A stretch of DNA of 64,000 nt, taken from NCBI GenBank assembly GCA_016290875.1, contig JAEEVL010000017.1, positions 1 to 64,000 of the forward strand, in the 5' to 3' direction. A program made the translations under genes and the position numbers. Of the stretch, positions 1 through 7,073 are shown piece by piece. Every line of letters starts with the position of its first letter. Positions within the stretch are counted from its first letter, which is position 1. A model generated the notes under the pieces. That model did no database searches. It saw nothing but the letters and a program-made list of their open reading frames with translations, and was not told the DNA's origin. Origin of the DNA: Ruminococcus sp. (GTDB taxonomy: Bacteria > Bacillota > Clostridia > Oscillospirales > Ruminococcaceae).

Positions 1-330
1 AACATTTGGCTGTTTAAATGCCCATTCAGATACTGCTTTCACGGCTTCGGTTGCATAGCCATATCCCTGATACTCATCGTTGATACCATATCCTATCTCA
101 GCGACACCATCAGGCGAAAGACCTTTGAAGCACAATTCACCGATATGCGTTCCGTTTTTCAACTCAATCATCCATATCGCATACCAATCCCACTGTTCGG
201 AATGTTCAATGCAACCGTTCAGCATTTCGGTGTATGCAGCTTTAAGGACATCAACTGTTTGTGCTTCTATAAATGCTTCCATCTGCTCTTTTGAGGCAGG
301 GTATATTTTCAAGCGTTCTGTTTCGACCAT
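1..330 (-). CDS. GNAT-family N-acetyltransferase, cut off by the window edge
   Basis: The N-terminal 110 codons read from an ATG at 330 leftwards and run off the window, so the C-terminus is missing. A GGAG ribosome site lies six bases upstream of the ATG. The visible part ends in the acetyl-CoA-binding region of RimJ/RimL-type acetyltransferases, with an EIGYGI strand followed by a QGYGYATEAV loop. GNAT enzymes of this kind acetylate amino groups of proteins, antibiotics or small amines; nothing here fixes the substrate. The upstream neighbour is a broken NERD gene whose 3' end runs into this gene's start region, so a deletion or insertion probably joined them. Confidence 0.85.
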   Translation of the reverse strand, partial: MVETERLKIYPASKEQMEAFIEAQTVDVLKAAYTEMLNGCIEHSEQWDWYAIWMIELKNGTHIGELCFKGLSPDGVAEIGYGINDEYQGYGYATEAVKAVSEWAFKQPNV

Positions 331-746
331 AGTAGTCTCCTTATGACTGTTATTGAAGGAAACCAAACACCATGCATCAACTTACACCGTTTCAATACTT
401 CGGTTAGTTTACGTTTTTCAATGTACTTCTTAAGTTTCCATTTATTCATGCTTGCCTGTTCAAACGGACCATCTCCCGACATAGTTATACCGCTGGAATA
501 AAGCCATGAACCATTTTCATACCTTATTTGTCCTGCTTTTGCTTCGAGGCAAAGAATTCCTTTGTTTTTATTGAATATTATAAAATCCGTTTCACTTTCA
601 TAAAATGTATCATCTGTTACTGTTCCGATTTTAAAAGAATGAAAAACATAATAATCATCAGGTAAACTCTTGAGCGAATCGAACATTACGTCTTCCAAAC
701 TTGCTTTTTCAAAATGTTTCGGTTTTTCCGGAATCATTATGGCCAT
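309..746 (-). pseudogene. Truncated NERD-domain protein
   Basis: About 130 residues form the front half of a NERD (nuclease-related) domain. An acidic/basic core is visible as a DFIIFNKNKGILCLEAKAG stretch, the usual D...ExK pattern of this fold. After residue 131 the reading frame crosses into the 5' flank of the acetyltransferase gene and loses family-like sequence, so the protein is cut short. Full-length NERD proteins often continue into a UvrD-like helicase or a kinase; no such part is present. The start lies only a few bases downstream of the stop of the next fragment, which suggests that the two were one operon. I read it as a decayed remnant, though a short expressed protein cannot be excluded. 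Confidence 0.6.
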
Positions 747-749
747 AAA

Positions 750-1130
750 CTATTTCTCCTTAATTGCATTTATAAAGTCTGAAATATTAAACAATTCATC
801 CGCCCCAAAATAGCACTTCCAACCGCTGCTTTTCAGTTCGGAGTATTCTTCTTCATGTTCTGATGAAAAATACGCAATATGTGAGTCTTTCCACATAAGA
901 TCAATCTCATAATTTGAACCGTTAAACAGAACAATGCTTCCCTCGCATGGTTTTTCCTTGGTTTCAAATAATCTGACATTAGTGATTATTTCAGAAATAT
1001 TCTTCTTTTCGATAGTGTCATCTGTTGCCCCTTTTACGACCGCCAAAAGCCATGTGCATTTCCTGCACATTACTATGAGTTGTTGTATTTTCTGCAACAA
1101 CTGAAAAACTAACCTTTGCAAAAAACGCAA
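750..1130 (-). pseudogene. C-terminal fragment of an unrecognised protein upstream of the NERD remnant
   Basis: The last roughly 92 codons (to about position 1025) look like a genuine domain: mixed alpha/beta with acidic stretches, and a SSGWKCYFGADELFNI-like end. The first 34 codons are basic, Cys-rich and unlike it, and they pass through two perfect hairpins (1052-1070 and 1079-1101). No start with a good ribosome site is visible. I read this as the tail of a larger protein whose front was deleted, with the frame reopened by chance through intergenic DNA. The domain resembles C-terminal parts of large helicase/nuclease-type proteins only in a general way, and I do not assign a family. Confidence 0.4.
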
Positions 1131-1167
1131 CAGTTCCAGCTAAAATGAGTTGCCGCATATTTTACGA

Positions 1168-1214
1168 TAACTGACAACAGTTCCCGTCCAGATAGAGACA
1201 GGAGCTGTTTTTTA
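1168..1214 (+). terminator. Imperfect hairpin with T-run
   Basis: An imperfect stem (ACAGTTCC ... GGAGCTGT) is followed by TTTTTTA. No intact gene on this strand precedes it, so it may be left over from a deleted gene. Confidence 0.35.
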
Positions 1215-1269
1215 TTGAAAAACTCCCCTGAATATGATATAATTATGGAAACTATCAATTAAAGGAGAA

Positions 1270-1734
1270 ATGTATCATTAAAAATATTATTCAAGAAGTA
1301 AAAGATGAGTTTGAAGACCTGAAAAATACTTCTTCTATGTTAGAGAAAAAAATAGAATTTGATGCTCCGTGTTCGTCTGGAAAAATTGAAGAATGGAAAA
1401 AACTAATGGTGTAAAAATACCTGAGATGTATAAAAGCTGGTTATTGCTCACTTCATACGCAAGGATCATGGATGGCGGAATAGAGCTGTTTTTTCCTGAA
1501 ATAAGCACTCCTGATAAAGAAGATGCATATATCGGGAGCCTTGGGTATGGCAGTGATAGTTTGTATTTTTCCCAGAAAACAAGAGCATTTTATGCGATCG
1601 GCGATGACAGAGAAGAATATGAAGATTTTCTTGATTTTCTTACATATGTTCATGTAACTTTGGAAGATGAAGTCGAAGAAGAATACGGCGAAGAATGGCT
1701 GGAAATATATGACGAGAAGTTCGGGAATGAGTAA
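1270..1734 (+). pseudogene. SMI1/KNR4 (SUKH) family gene, frameshifted
   Basis: The gene is the third and most degraded of three SMI1/KNR4 paralogues in this region. Codons from about 1278 to 1401 encode an IEFDAPCSSGKIEEWKK segment matching the N-terminal half of the copies at 2416 and 2952. The rest (TNGVKIPEMYKSW onward, to 1734) lies in another frame. One extra A in the A6 run at 1396-1401 would join the halves as EEWKKTNGVKIP. The ATG at 1270, with AAAGGAG just upstream, hits a stop after three codons, so a second small lesion lies near the start. The 113-residue C-terminal part is otherwise intact. SUKH proteins are often immunity proteins of polymorphic toxin systems; no toxin gene is visible here. 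Confidence 0.7.
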
Positions 1735-1784
1735 AATCATATCCACTTCTATCGCCGCGAACTCTACTTAACGAGGTGAAACGA

Positions 1785-2411
1785 ATGAGCAACCCATGGG
1801 AAGAAATAAGTCTTGACGACTACGAAAATCACATGAGCCTTGATTCTGTCCGGCAGCTTCAGGCGATGAATTCCATAATGCAAGTACAGTTCAATACCTA
1901 TCCTGCTGAGACTGCAATGGTGTTGGGTATCGCAGGCGGAAACGGCCTTCAGCACGTCCGTCCCGACAAGTTCCGCAAAGTCTACGGAATCGACATCAAT
2001 GCGGACTACCTCCGCGCGGTATCTCAGCGATATACTCAGCTTTCGGGCATACTGGAGTGCCTGCACCTTGACCTTATAAACGAGGCAGAGAAGCTCCCGC
2101 AGGCACAGCTTCTGATAGCGAATCTGCTTATCGAGTACATCGGCTACGGAGCGTTCCAGCGAGCCGTTTTGCAGACCGCTCCCGAGTACGTTTCCTGCGT
2201 GATACAGATAAACACGGACGAGGAGCAGTGGGTGTCGGAGTCGCCGTACCTGCGAGCTTTCGACAGGCTTGACGAGGTTCACCATCAAATGGAGGAAAAG
2301 GCACTCACGGCTGCCATGAAGGAAATAGGCTACTCGCTGATATTGCAGGAGACCTATCCCCTGCCGAATGGCAAGGCACTTGTGAGACTGGATTTTCAAA
2401 AGAAAGGATGA
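1785..2411 (+). CDS. SAM-dependent methyltransferase, class I-like
   Basis: A 208-residue protein. A VLGIAGGNGLQHV glycine-rich loop near residues 46-58 and an acidic YGIDIN strand end near residue 73 form the SAM-binding signature of Rossmann-type methyltransferases. A LLIANLLIEYIGYG segment corresponds to motif IV. The C-terminus LPNGKALVRLDF is typical for this group. A GTG lies nine bases upstream in frame, but the ATG at 1785 is chosen because GAGG at 1773-1776 is eight bases before it. The substrate is unknown. It sits between SMI1/KNR4 genes and a fragment of its own 3' end recurs at 2877. Confidence 0.8.
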   Translation: MSNPWEEISLDDYENHMSLDSVRQLQAMNSIMQVQFNTYPAETAMVLGIAGGNGLQHVRPDKFRKVYGIDINADYLRAVSQRYTQLSGILECLHLDLINEAEKLPQAQLLIANLLIEYIGYGAFQRAVLQTAPEYVSCVIQINTDEEQWVSESPYLRAFDRLDEVHHQMEEKALTAAMKEIGYSLILQETYPLPNGKALVRLDFQKKG

Positions 2412-2415
2412 TTTT

Positions 2416-2850
2416 ATGTATATTCCGGAAATACCAAATAATAGTTTAACTTCAAATATTGAGCAGATCAAAGAACTTGCACTTGCTCTGCATGAAAAAA
2501 GAAAGTTTGTATTTAACACGCCTGCTTCCTTGTCAGAAATAAAAGAATGGGAAAAGAAAAACGATTTAGTTCTTCCTGAATCTTATATTGATTGGCTTAT
2601 TTTTTCTAATGGTTCTGTTTTACGGGGAACAGTTGCTGAAATATATGGGTTAAATAAAATAGACGCAAAATCGGAATACTTTCCGGATGATTATGTTATA
2701 ATAGGAAGTTTAACAGGCGATGGAGAGTTGATTTGTTTTTCAAAGAAAACAAGAGAGATTTTCACTGACGATCATGGTGATATAACTAATTATGACAGCT
2801 TCAATGAACTGCTTGAAGATATTATTAACGACATAAAAGGATTATGGTAA
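2416..2850 (+). CDS. SMI1/KNR4 (SUKH) family protein
   Basis: A 144-residue soluble protein beginning four bases after the methyltransferase stop, so the two are probably cotranscribed; the ribosome site AAAGGA lies within the end of the preceding gene. The core pattern is EIKEWEKKNDLVLPESYIDWL, the conserved start of the SUKH fold, followed by a FSNGS loop and a DDHGDI segment near the C-terminus. Family members act as immunity proteins or protein-protein adaptors, and here the function is unknown. It is paralogous to the genes at 1270 and 2952: the N-terminus (PEIPNNSLT) is shared almost exactly with the latter. Confidence 0.8.
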   Translation: MYIPEIPNNSLTSNIEQIKELALALHEKRKFVFNTPASLSEIKEWEKKNDLVLPESYIDWLIFSNGSVLRGTVAEIYGLNKIDAKSEYFPDDYVIIGSLTGDGELICFSKKTREIFTDDHGDITNYDSFNELLEDIINDIKGLW

Positions 2851-2876
2851 ACGGAAATATCAACTGTAAGTTATCT

Positions 2877-2930
2877 CTGCCTAATTGCAAGGCACTGGTG
2901 AAGTGCGATTTTGCAAACAATAATTTCTGA
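2877..2930 (+). pseudogene. Remnant of a second methyltransferase 3' end
   Basis: Bases 2877-2916 resemble 2361-2400, the last codons of the methyltransferase gene, with roughly four of five positions matching. They read LPNCKALVKCDF in place of LPNGKALVRLDF and then reach a TGA at about 2928. The fragment sits directly before the third SMI1/KNR4 gene, exactly as the intact methyltransferase sits before the second one. This points to duplication of a methyltransferase-SMI1 unit followed by loss of most of the second methyltransferase. Confidence 0.6.
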
Positions 2931-2951
2931 AAGAAAAGGAGAATACTTTAT

Positions 2952-3407
2952 ATGAATTACCCCGAGATACCCAACAATAGTCTTACTGAACGCATTGAAA
3001 CGTTCATTGAATTAAGCAGACAGCTGATAGAGGACAATGGTGAAGGGACTTTTAAATTCGATGCTCCTGTTTCAGATGATGAAATCGAAGTTTGGGAGAG
3101 CGAACACGGTATAAAAATACCTGAGTCATACAAAGAATGGCTCCGATTTTCAAAAAGCTCAGAAATCGACAGAGGATGTGCTGTTTTTTATGAGCCCAAG
3201 GATTTTATCACGGATAATGATAAAAAAGCTTGCGATGTTCCCGATGAATGTGTAGTTATCGGCGAACTCGGAGGCTGGGGAGTAAGCGTCTGCTTTTATG
3301 CCGGAACTGAGGAGATAATGTATGTGGATCATGGCGATATATGCAGAGAGCTTGATTTCGGAAATATTCTTGATTGGGTAATAGATCGTTTAGAAGAAAG
3401 TTTGTAA
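2952..3407 (+). CDS. SMI1/KNR4 (SUKH) family protein
   Basis: A 151-residue paralogue of the gene at 2416. It shares the NYPEIPNNSLT start, the EIEVWESEHGIKIPESYKEWL core and the VDHGDI segment. An AAAGGAG ribosome site (2935-2941) precedes the ATG. It is acidic and has no signal peptide or membrane segment, so it should be cytosolic. Function is unassigned; the family includes toxin-immunity proteins, but no cognate toxin is seen. Confidence 0.8.
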   Translation: MNYPEIPNNSLTERIETFIELSRQLIEDNGEGTFKFDAPVSDDEIEVWESEHGIKIPESYKEWLRFSKSSEIDRGCAVFYEPKDFITDNDKKACDVPDECVVIGELGGWGVSVCFYAGTEEIMYVDHGDICRELDFGNILDWVIDRLEESL

Positions 3408-3499
3408 TGTTGGTCTGACCTGACACCAAAAGCCACAAAATATCAGGACAGCAAACTCTCACGATGTTATAATAAAATCACACTAAAGGAGGGAAAACA

Positions 3500-4369
3500 A
3501 TGAACTTAGCCACAGGTATTCAGAAAGCCATCGACTACATCGAAGCGCACATCACCGACGAGCTTGATATGGCGGAGGTCGCAAGGCAGGCGGCTTGCTC
3601 GCCCTACTATTTTCAGAAAATTTTCGGTATACTGTGCGGTATCACCGTAGGCGAATACATCCGCAGCAGGCGGCTCACACTTGCCGGCAGTGAGCTGATG
3701 AAAACGGACGCAAAGGTCATTGACACGGCGCTGAAATACGGCTATGAGTCGCCTGAGAGCTTCACAAGAGCGTTCACTCGCTTCCACGGCGTAACGCCTA
3801 CTGAGGCAAAGCGCGAGGGCGGCAGGCTTCGTTCATTTTCACGTTTCAAGGTGCAGATCATTTTGAAAGGCGGTAATTCAATGAATTATAACATCGTTAA
3901 AAAGGACGCATTCACAGTGCTTGAAAAGGTTGAGCAGCACACAGTTGTTGGTGAGCAGAACAAGAACACTATCCCCGAATTCTGGGGTAGAGCCCACTCC
4001 GACGGCACTATCACCACTTTGCTTGAACACGCATCGGACAGCACTTTTATCTACGGTACCTGCTACGGCAACGGTCTCACAGACGCCGAGACCTTCGACT
4101 ACGGTATCGCTGTGGAGTGTGCTACCGATACAGCCGCTCCCGAGGGCTTCCGTGTGAATACTATCCCTGCAAGGACGTGGGTAGTGGCAGAGTGTACAGG
4201 TCCCATGCCCGAGGCTATACAGCAGATCTGGCACGAGCTTTGTGCGGAGTTCTTCCCTACCTCGGACTACACTCCCACCTACGAAATGGACATCGAGGCT
4301 TACCCCGACGGAGATATGCTGTCCCCCGACTACAAGAGCCAGATATGGATTCCTGTTGTAAGTGAATAA
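3500..4369 (+). CDS. AraC-family regulator fused to a GyrI-like effector-binding domain
   Basis: A 289-residue protein. Residues 1-110 form the double helix-turn-helix of the AraC/XylS family, including the diagnostic second HTH ending in a FTRAFTRFHGVTPTEAKR-type stretch. Residues about 127-289 form a GyrI-like/SOUL-type small-molecule-binding domain (MNYNIVKKDAF ... IPVVSE). This arrangement occurs in multidrug- or antibiotic-sensing activators such as Rob-like proteins. An AAAGGAGGG ribosome site precedes the ATG closely, and a TATAAT at 3468-3473 may be its -10 element. It stands alone and convergent with the next gene. The ligand is unknown. Confidence 0.88.
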   Translation: MNLATGIQKAIDYIEAHITDELDMAEVARQAACSPYYFQKIFGILCGITVGEYIRSRRLTLAGSELMKTDAKVIDTALKYGYESPESFTRAFTRFHGVTPTEAKREGGRLRSFSRFKVQIILKGGNSMNYNIVKKDAFTVLEKVEQHTVVGEQNKNTIPEFWGRAHSDGTITTLLEHASDSTFIYGTCYGNGLTDAETFDYGIAVECATDTAAPEGFRVNTIPARTWVVAECTGPMPEAIQQIWHELCAEFFPTSDYTPTYEMDIEAYPDGDMLSPDYKSQIWIPVVSE

Positions 4370-4374
4370 TGCAA

Positions 4375-4404
4375 AATAGCTGCCGCAGTTTTGCGACAGC
4401 TATT
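4375..4404. terminator. Bidirectional terminator between convergent genes
   Basis: The hairpin AATAGCTG-C-CGCA/TGCG-A-CAGCTATT has a GTTT loop and T-rich flanks on both sides. It lies between the stops of the GyrI-type regulator and the leftward hybrid regulator. Confidence 0.75.
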
Positions 4405-4413
4405 ATTTATTGC

Positions 4414-6627
4414 CTATCTGTTTTTATCTCTGAACTCAGAAGGTGACACCCCGGTCTTATCCTTGAACTGTCTCATGAAGTGAGTTGCATTCTGATATCC
4501 GCATGATGATGCTACTTCACTTATACGCAGATCAGTCGTTGTAAGCAGTTGTTTTGCCATACCGATACGGGAATCTATCAGATCATCAATGTAGCTTATA
4601 CCAAAATGCTCCTTGTACAGCTTCTGAACATAACTCTTGCTTATGTTGAGCCTTTTAGCAAACTCTGTGAGATTCCAGTCAAGTTCCGGCGCGTTATGTA
4701 GTTCACGTCTGATTTTTTTGAGCGAACCGATACCAATAAAACCTTTTCCCTTAGGCTGACTGTTGTTCAGAACGTCCCACAGTTCAGAAACACATTTCTC
4801 AGCCGGAGCACTGACATATCCACAAACATAATATGGCTCAGGAAGAAAAACAGCTACAGAGCCTTCCTGCATTTTTTTGATGAGCACTTCAAGCTGTATC
4901 ATCACTTCTTCCGCGAAGTGTTCCGGAGCATATTCATCAACCGGATAAACTATCGCAAATGTCCTCTTGTCGAGTCGTGCTGTCTGAAGTTTTCTGCCGG
5001 ATATAAGACGTATGGCATTAGCAAGAATTAGTTCAGACTGCATAACATTATCAGATAATCTGTTTTTAGTCTGCCCGTTTGATGCAGCCGCTAATTTTGA
5101 TATCGTTACAAGCATAATACCATTCTTTATTTCGGACTGTTCCTGTTTTTCAAGATACAGGAGCAGTCCTTTTTTGCTGAGCATATCTGTCATTTTATCA
5201 TACAGAGAAGCTTCCTCTAATTTGTTCTGCAAGTACTCCGCATAGAGCTTATGCCGCAGGATACGCATTCCATTTGCAAATGAACTCATCAGGTTGAAAA
5301 GCATTACCGAAACAGTAAAATCCAAAGGATTTTCATATTCAAAGCCAATGTATCCAAACACCTGAGATGCCGCGTGAAGCGAGAGCACAAATATTATTGT
5401 AGGCTCATGCGGCTGTGACAGCATTGGCACTACCTGTGATGTCGGAAAAATGCTTCCGCTTCTGCCGTCTTGCAACGCATTTTTTGAAAGAGCACAGAGC
5501 ATTTTATCGGGATATGGTTTTGTTATACAGCAGTCAGGCTGTTCCGGCGCACTGTCCCAATCAGGCAAAATACACATATGCAGCGATTTATAGTTCTTGA
5601 TTATATGAGCTGTCTGATCTATCAGATCTATGAGTTCTGAAACCGATTCAACACAAGTTGCTCGTGTTATTACATCAGCATTGATACGCATTTCAAGCAT
5701 ATCTGATATTTCCGTTTCTCTGCGTATCTGATCCTGTACTTTTATTGCAGCTGTTTCATAATCACTCATTCTCTCCGCACATCCGCAGCTTGCACCAAAG
5801 ATCATATTCATACAGCTTTCCGGAAGCTCGGGCGGTTCACCGCCTATTGATTCAATAAGCCGGACTGTACCTCTGCAGCCGAGTTCAAAAACAGCACCGC
5901 TGATAGTAGTAATAGACGGAAAGTTTGACAATGCACTTATATGCCCGTCAAAACCTGTCACAATAATATCTTCCGGAACAGATATGCCTCCGTGCTGAAG
6001 TTCATTGCATAATGTTACTGCCATTACATCACTGGCACATATCACCGCATCAGGGAGCTTCCTTTGATGCTGCAGGAATTCTTTTGCAAGATCCGCAGCA
6101 CGGAATTTCCAGAAATCACCGTAGATAACTTCATATTTACAGCTATACTCATCAGCAGCCCTCAGGAACCCCTGCATACGCTGCTCGGAATCAGGATTCC
6201 CCTCAAAACCGGCAAGAAAGATAAGGTCATTGCAGTTGTGCTTTTCGACAACGTGTTTTGTCATATTATAAATGGCTATATCCTGTGTAATACAAGCAGT
6301 TTCAAAGCCAAGCTCTGTTCCGCCGAGATCTATACAGGGAATGCCTGTTTTTTTTATCATCTCTGAAAGACTGATACGGGCACTCTCTTTTACGAAGTAC
6401 TGTGATGCCAACAGAACTCCATCCAGTTCAGCACGTTCAAGGAGCTTATATATACTTTCTTCGCCTTCCATAATTTCGTTCTGAATATGGAATTCCATTC
6501 CGTTTGTGACAGTAGTAAGGACTATAACATCATAACCGGCAGCAGATGCGGTTTTAAATATCCCATCGATCAGTTCGGTCTGAAGATTATCGGTTATTGC
6601 AGGTATTACAACTCCTATCCGTTTCAT
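4414..6627 (-). CDS. Hybrid regulator: LacI-type sugar-binding domain, degenerate GGDEF-like domain, AraC DNA-binding domain
   Basis: A 737-residue cytosolic protein. Residues 1-270 resemble the ligand-binding core of LacI/periplasmic-binding proteins: the start KRIGVVIPAITDNLQTELIDGI is typical and no LacI HTH precedes it. A middle part (about 300-470) looks like a GAF-type sensor, and residues about 480-620 like a GGDEF domain without the active motif. The last 100 residues are a complete AraC double HTH ending in GYQNATHFMRQFKDKTGVSPSEF. The ATG at 6627 is chosen over one seven codons upstream because AGAGGTGAT lies just before it. It is divergent from the receptor/binding-protein genes at 7074-9510 and is their likely regulator, probably sensing a sugar. 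Confidence 0.85.
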   Translation of the reverse strand: MKRIGVVIPAITDNLQTELIDGIFKTASAAGYDVIVLTTVTNGMEFHIQNEIMEGEESIYKLLERAELDGVLLASQYFVKESARISLSEMIKKTGIPCIDLGGTELGFETACITQDIAIYNMTKHVVEKHNCNDLIFLAGFEGNPDSEQRMQGFLRAADEYSCKYEVIYGDFWKFRAADLAKEFLQHQRKLPDAVICASDVMAVTLCNELQHGGISVPEDIIVTGFDGHISALSNFPSITTISGAVFELGCRGTVRLIESIGGEPPELPESCMNMIFGASCGCAERMSDYETAAIKVQDQIRRETEISDMLEMRINADVITRATCVESVSELIDLIDQTAHIIKNYKSLHMCILPDWDSAPEQPDCCITKPYPDKMLCALSKNALQDGRSGSIFPTSQVVPMLSQPHEPTIIFVLSLHAASQVFGYIGFEYENPLDFTVSVMLFNLMSSFANGMRILRHKLYAEYLQNKLEEASLYDKMTDMLSKKGLLLYLEKQEQSEIKNGIMLVTISKLAAASNGQTKNRLSDNVMQSELILANAIRLISGRKLQTARLDKRTFAIVYPVDEYAPEHFAEEVMIQLEVLIKKMQEGSVAVFLPEPYYVCGYVSAPAEKCVSELWDVLNNSQPKGKGFIGIGSLKKIRRELHNAPELDWNLTEFAKRLNISKSYVQKLYKEHFGISYIDDLIDSRIGMAKQLLTTTDLRISEVASSCGYQNATHFMRQFKDKTGVSPSEFRDKNR

Positions 6628-6646
6628 GCTATCACCTCTTTTTATC

Positions 6647-6676
6647 ATTATAACGCAGAGTAAAGATACTTGTCAA
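6647..6676 (-). promoter_or_regulatory. Promoter of the hybrid regulator
   Basis: TTGACA (6671-6676), an 18-base spacer and TATAAT (6647-6652) read on the minus strand. The start codon is only 20 bases beyond the -10 box, so the untranslated leader is very short. Confidence 0.75.
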
Positions 6677-6688
6677 TCACAAAATATG

Positions 6689-6712
6689 TATTATGTAAGT
6701 AATATTATGTAA
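6689..6712. repeat. Direct repeat between divergent promoters, candidate operator
   Basis: TATTATGTAA occurs at 6689-6698 and again at 6703-6712, a 14-base period. It lies between the leftward promoter (6647-6676) and the rightward one (6720-6748), where a regulator of both would bind. Confidence 0.4.
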
Positions 6713-6719
6713 AACGTTA

Positions 6720-6748
6720 TTGAACTACTGTGTGCAATATGATATTAT
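6720..6748 (+). promoter_or_regulatory. Candidate promoter of the receptor operon
   Basis: TTGAAC, a 17-base spacer and TATTAT read on the plus strand. If used, transcription starts near 6755 and yields a leader of about 320 bases containing two large folded elements. Confidence 0.5.
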
Positions 6749-6778
6749 TTACTTGAAAAAACAACACTTAATACAAAC

Positions 6779-6874
6779 GGACTCCTTAAATGCGGTAATC
6801 ATATTGCAAGTTTTTTCTGCTGACTGATATGTATTATCGCATACTGTATTTTTATATACAAGGAGTCTTTTTTG
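6779..6874 (+). terminator. Long hairpin followed by a T-run, possible leader terminator
   Basis: GACTCCTT (6780-6787) pairs with AAGGAGTC (6860-6867). Inside this, 6791-6804 pairs with 6827-6841 over 14 base pairs, with one G-U pair and one bulged base. The outer stem is followed at once by TTTTTTG. This has the form of an intrinsic terminator placed between the promoter and the coding region, as in attenuators. Confidence 0.55.
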
Positions 6875-6955
6875 TTTTCTCTGAAAACATAGTATTCAAT
6901 GCTCCTATTCATAAAGCGCTGTTCGGAAGCACAAAAGTATTTTAAGTTTTATATG

Positions 6956-7044
6956 GTATGCAACAGGCTGTTTCCCAAAAGAGACATTATCATAATTATT
7001 GAAAAGAGGAGGGAGGACTCTTTTCATGATAAACCTGTTCATAC
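6956..7044 (+). promoter_or_regulatory. Structured leader RNA with a three-way-junction-like fold
   Basis: The closing stem is 6956-6960 plus 6962-6967 paired with 7034-7044, 11 pairs with one bulge. Inside are a hairpin (6969-6974 with 6981-6986, loop CCAAAA) and a long arm (6987-6993 with 7026-7032, then 7001-7008 with 7018-7025). The arm's loop is GAGGGAGGA, a strong Shine-Dalgarno-like sequence, and TCCC at 6973-6976 could pair with GGGA in that loop. It matches no riboswitch class I can recognise by eye. Confidence 0.55.
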
Positions 7045-7058
7045 TTAAAAATTTATAA
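7026..7058 (+). CDS. Candidate 10-residue leader peptide
   Basis: The frame reads MINLFILKNL and stops two bases before the GGTGGG ribosome site of the receptor gene. It has its own strong site (GGGAGG at 7011-7016, nine bases upstream), which lies in the loop of the folded arm described at 6956-7044. The position suggests translational coupling or attenuation of the following gene. It may equally be a chance frame. Confidence 0.35.
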   Translation: MINLFILKNL

Positions 7059-7073
7059 AGGTGGGTAAGTGTT

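Noticed and set aside
1764..2519. 251-codon minus-strand frame over the methyltransferase
   Set aside because: Antisense to a recognised methyltransferase and crossing into the next gene; sequence has no family character.
6956..7044. Known cyclic-di-GMP riboswitch ahead of the GGDEF-like gene
   Set aside because: The conserved class I core (such as the GCAAACC segment) is not present and the stem order differs. A covariance search would be needed to exclude other classes.
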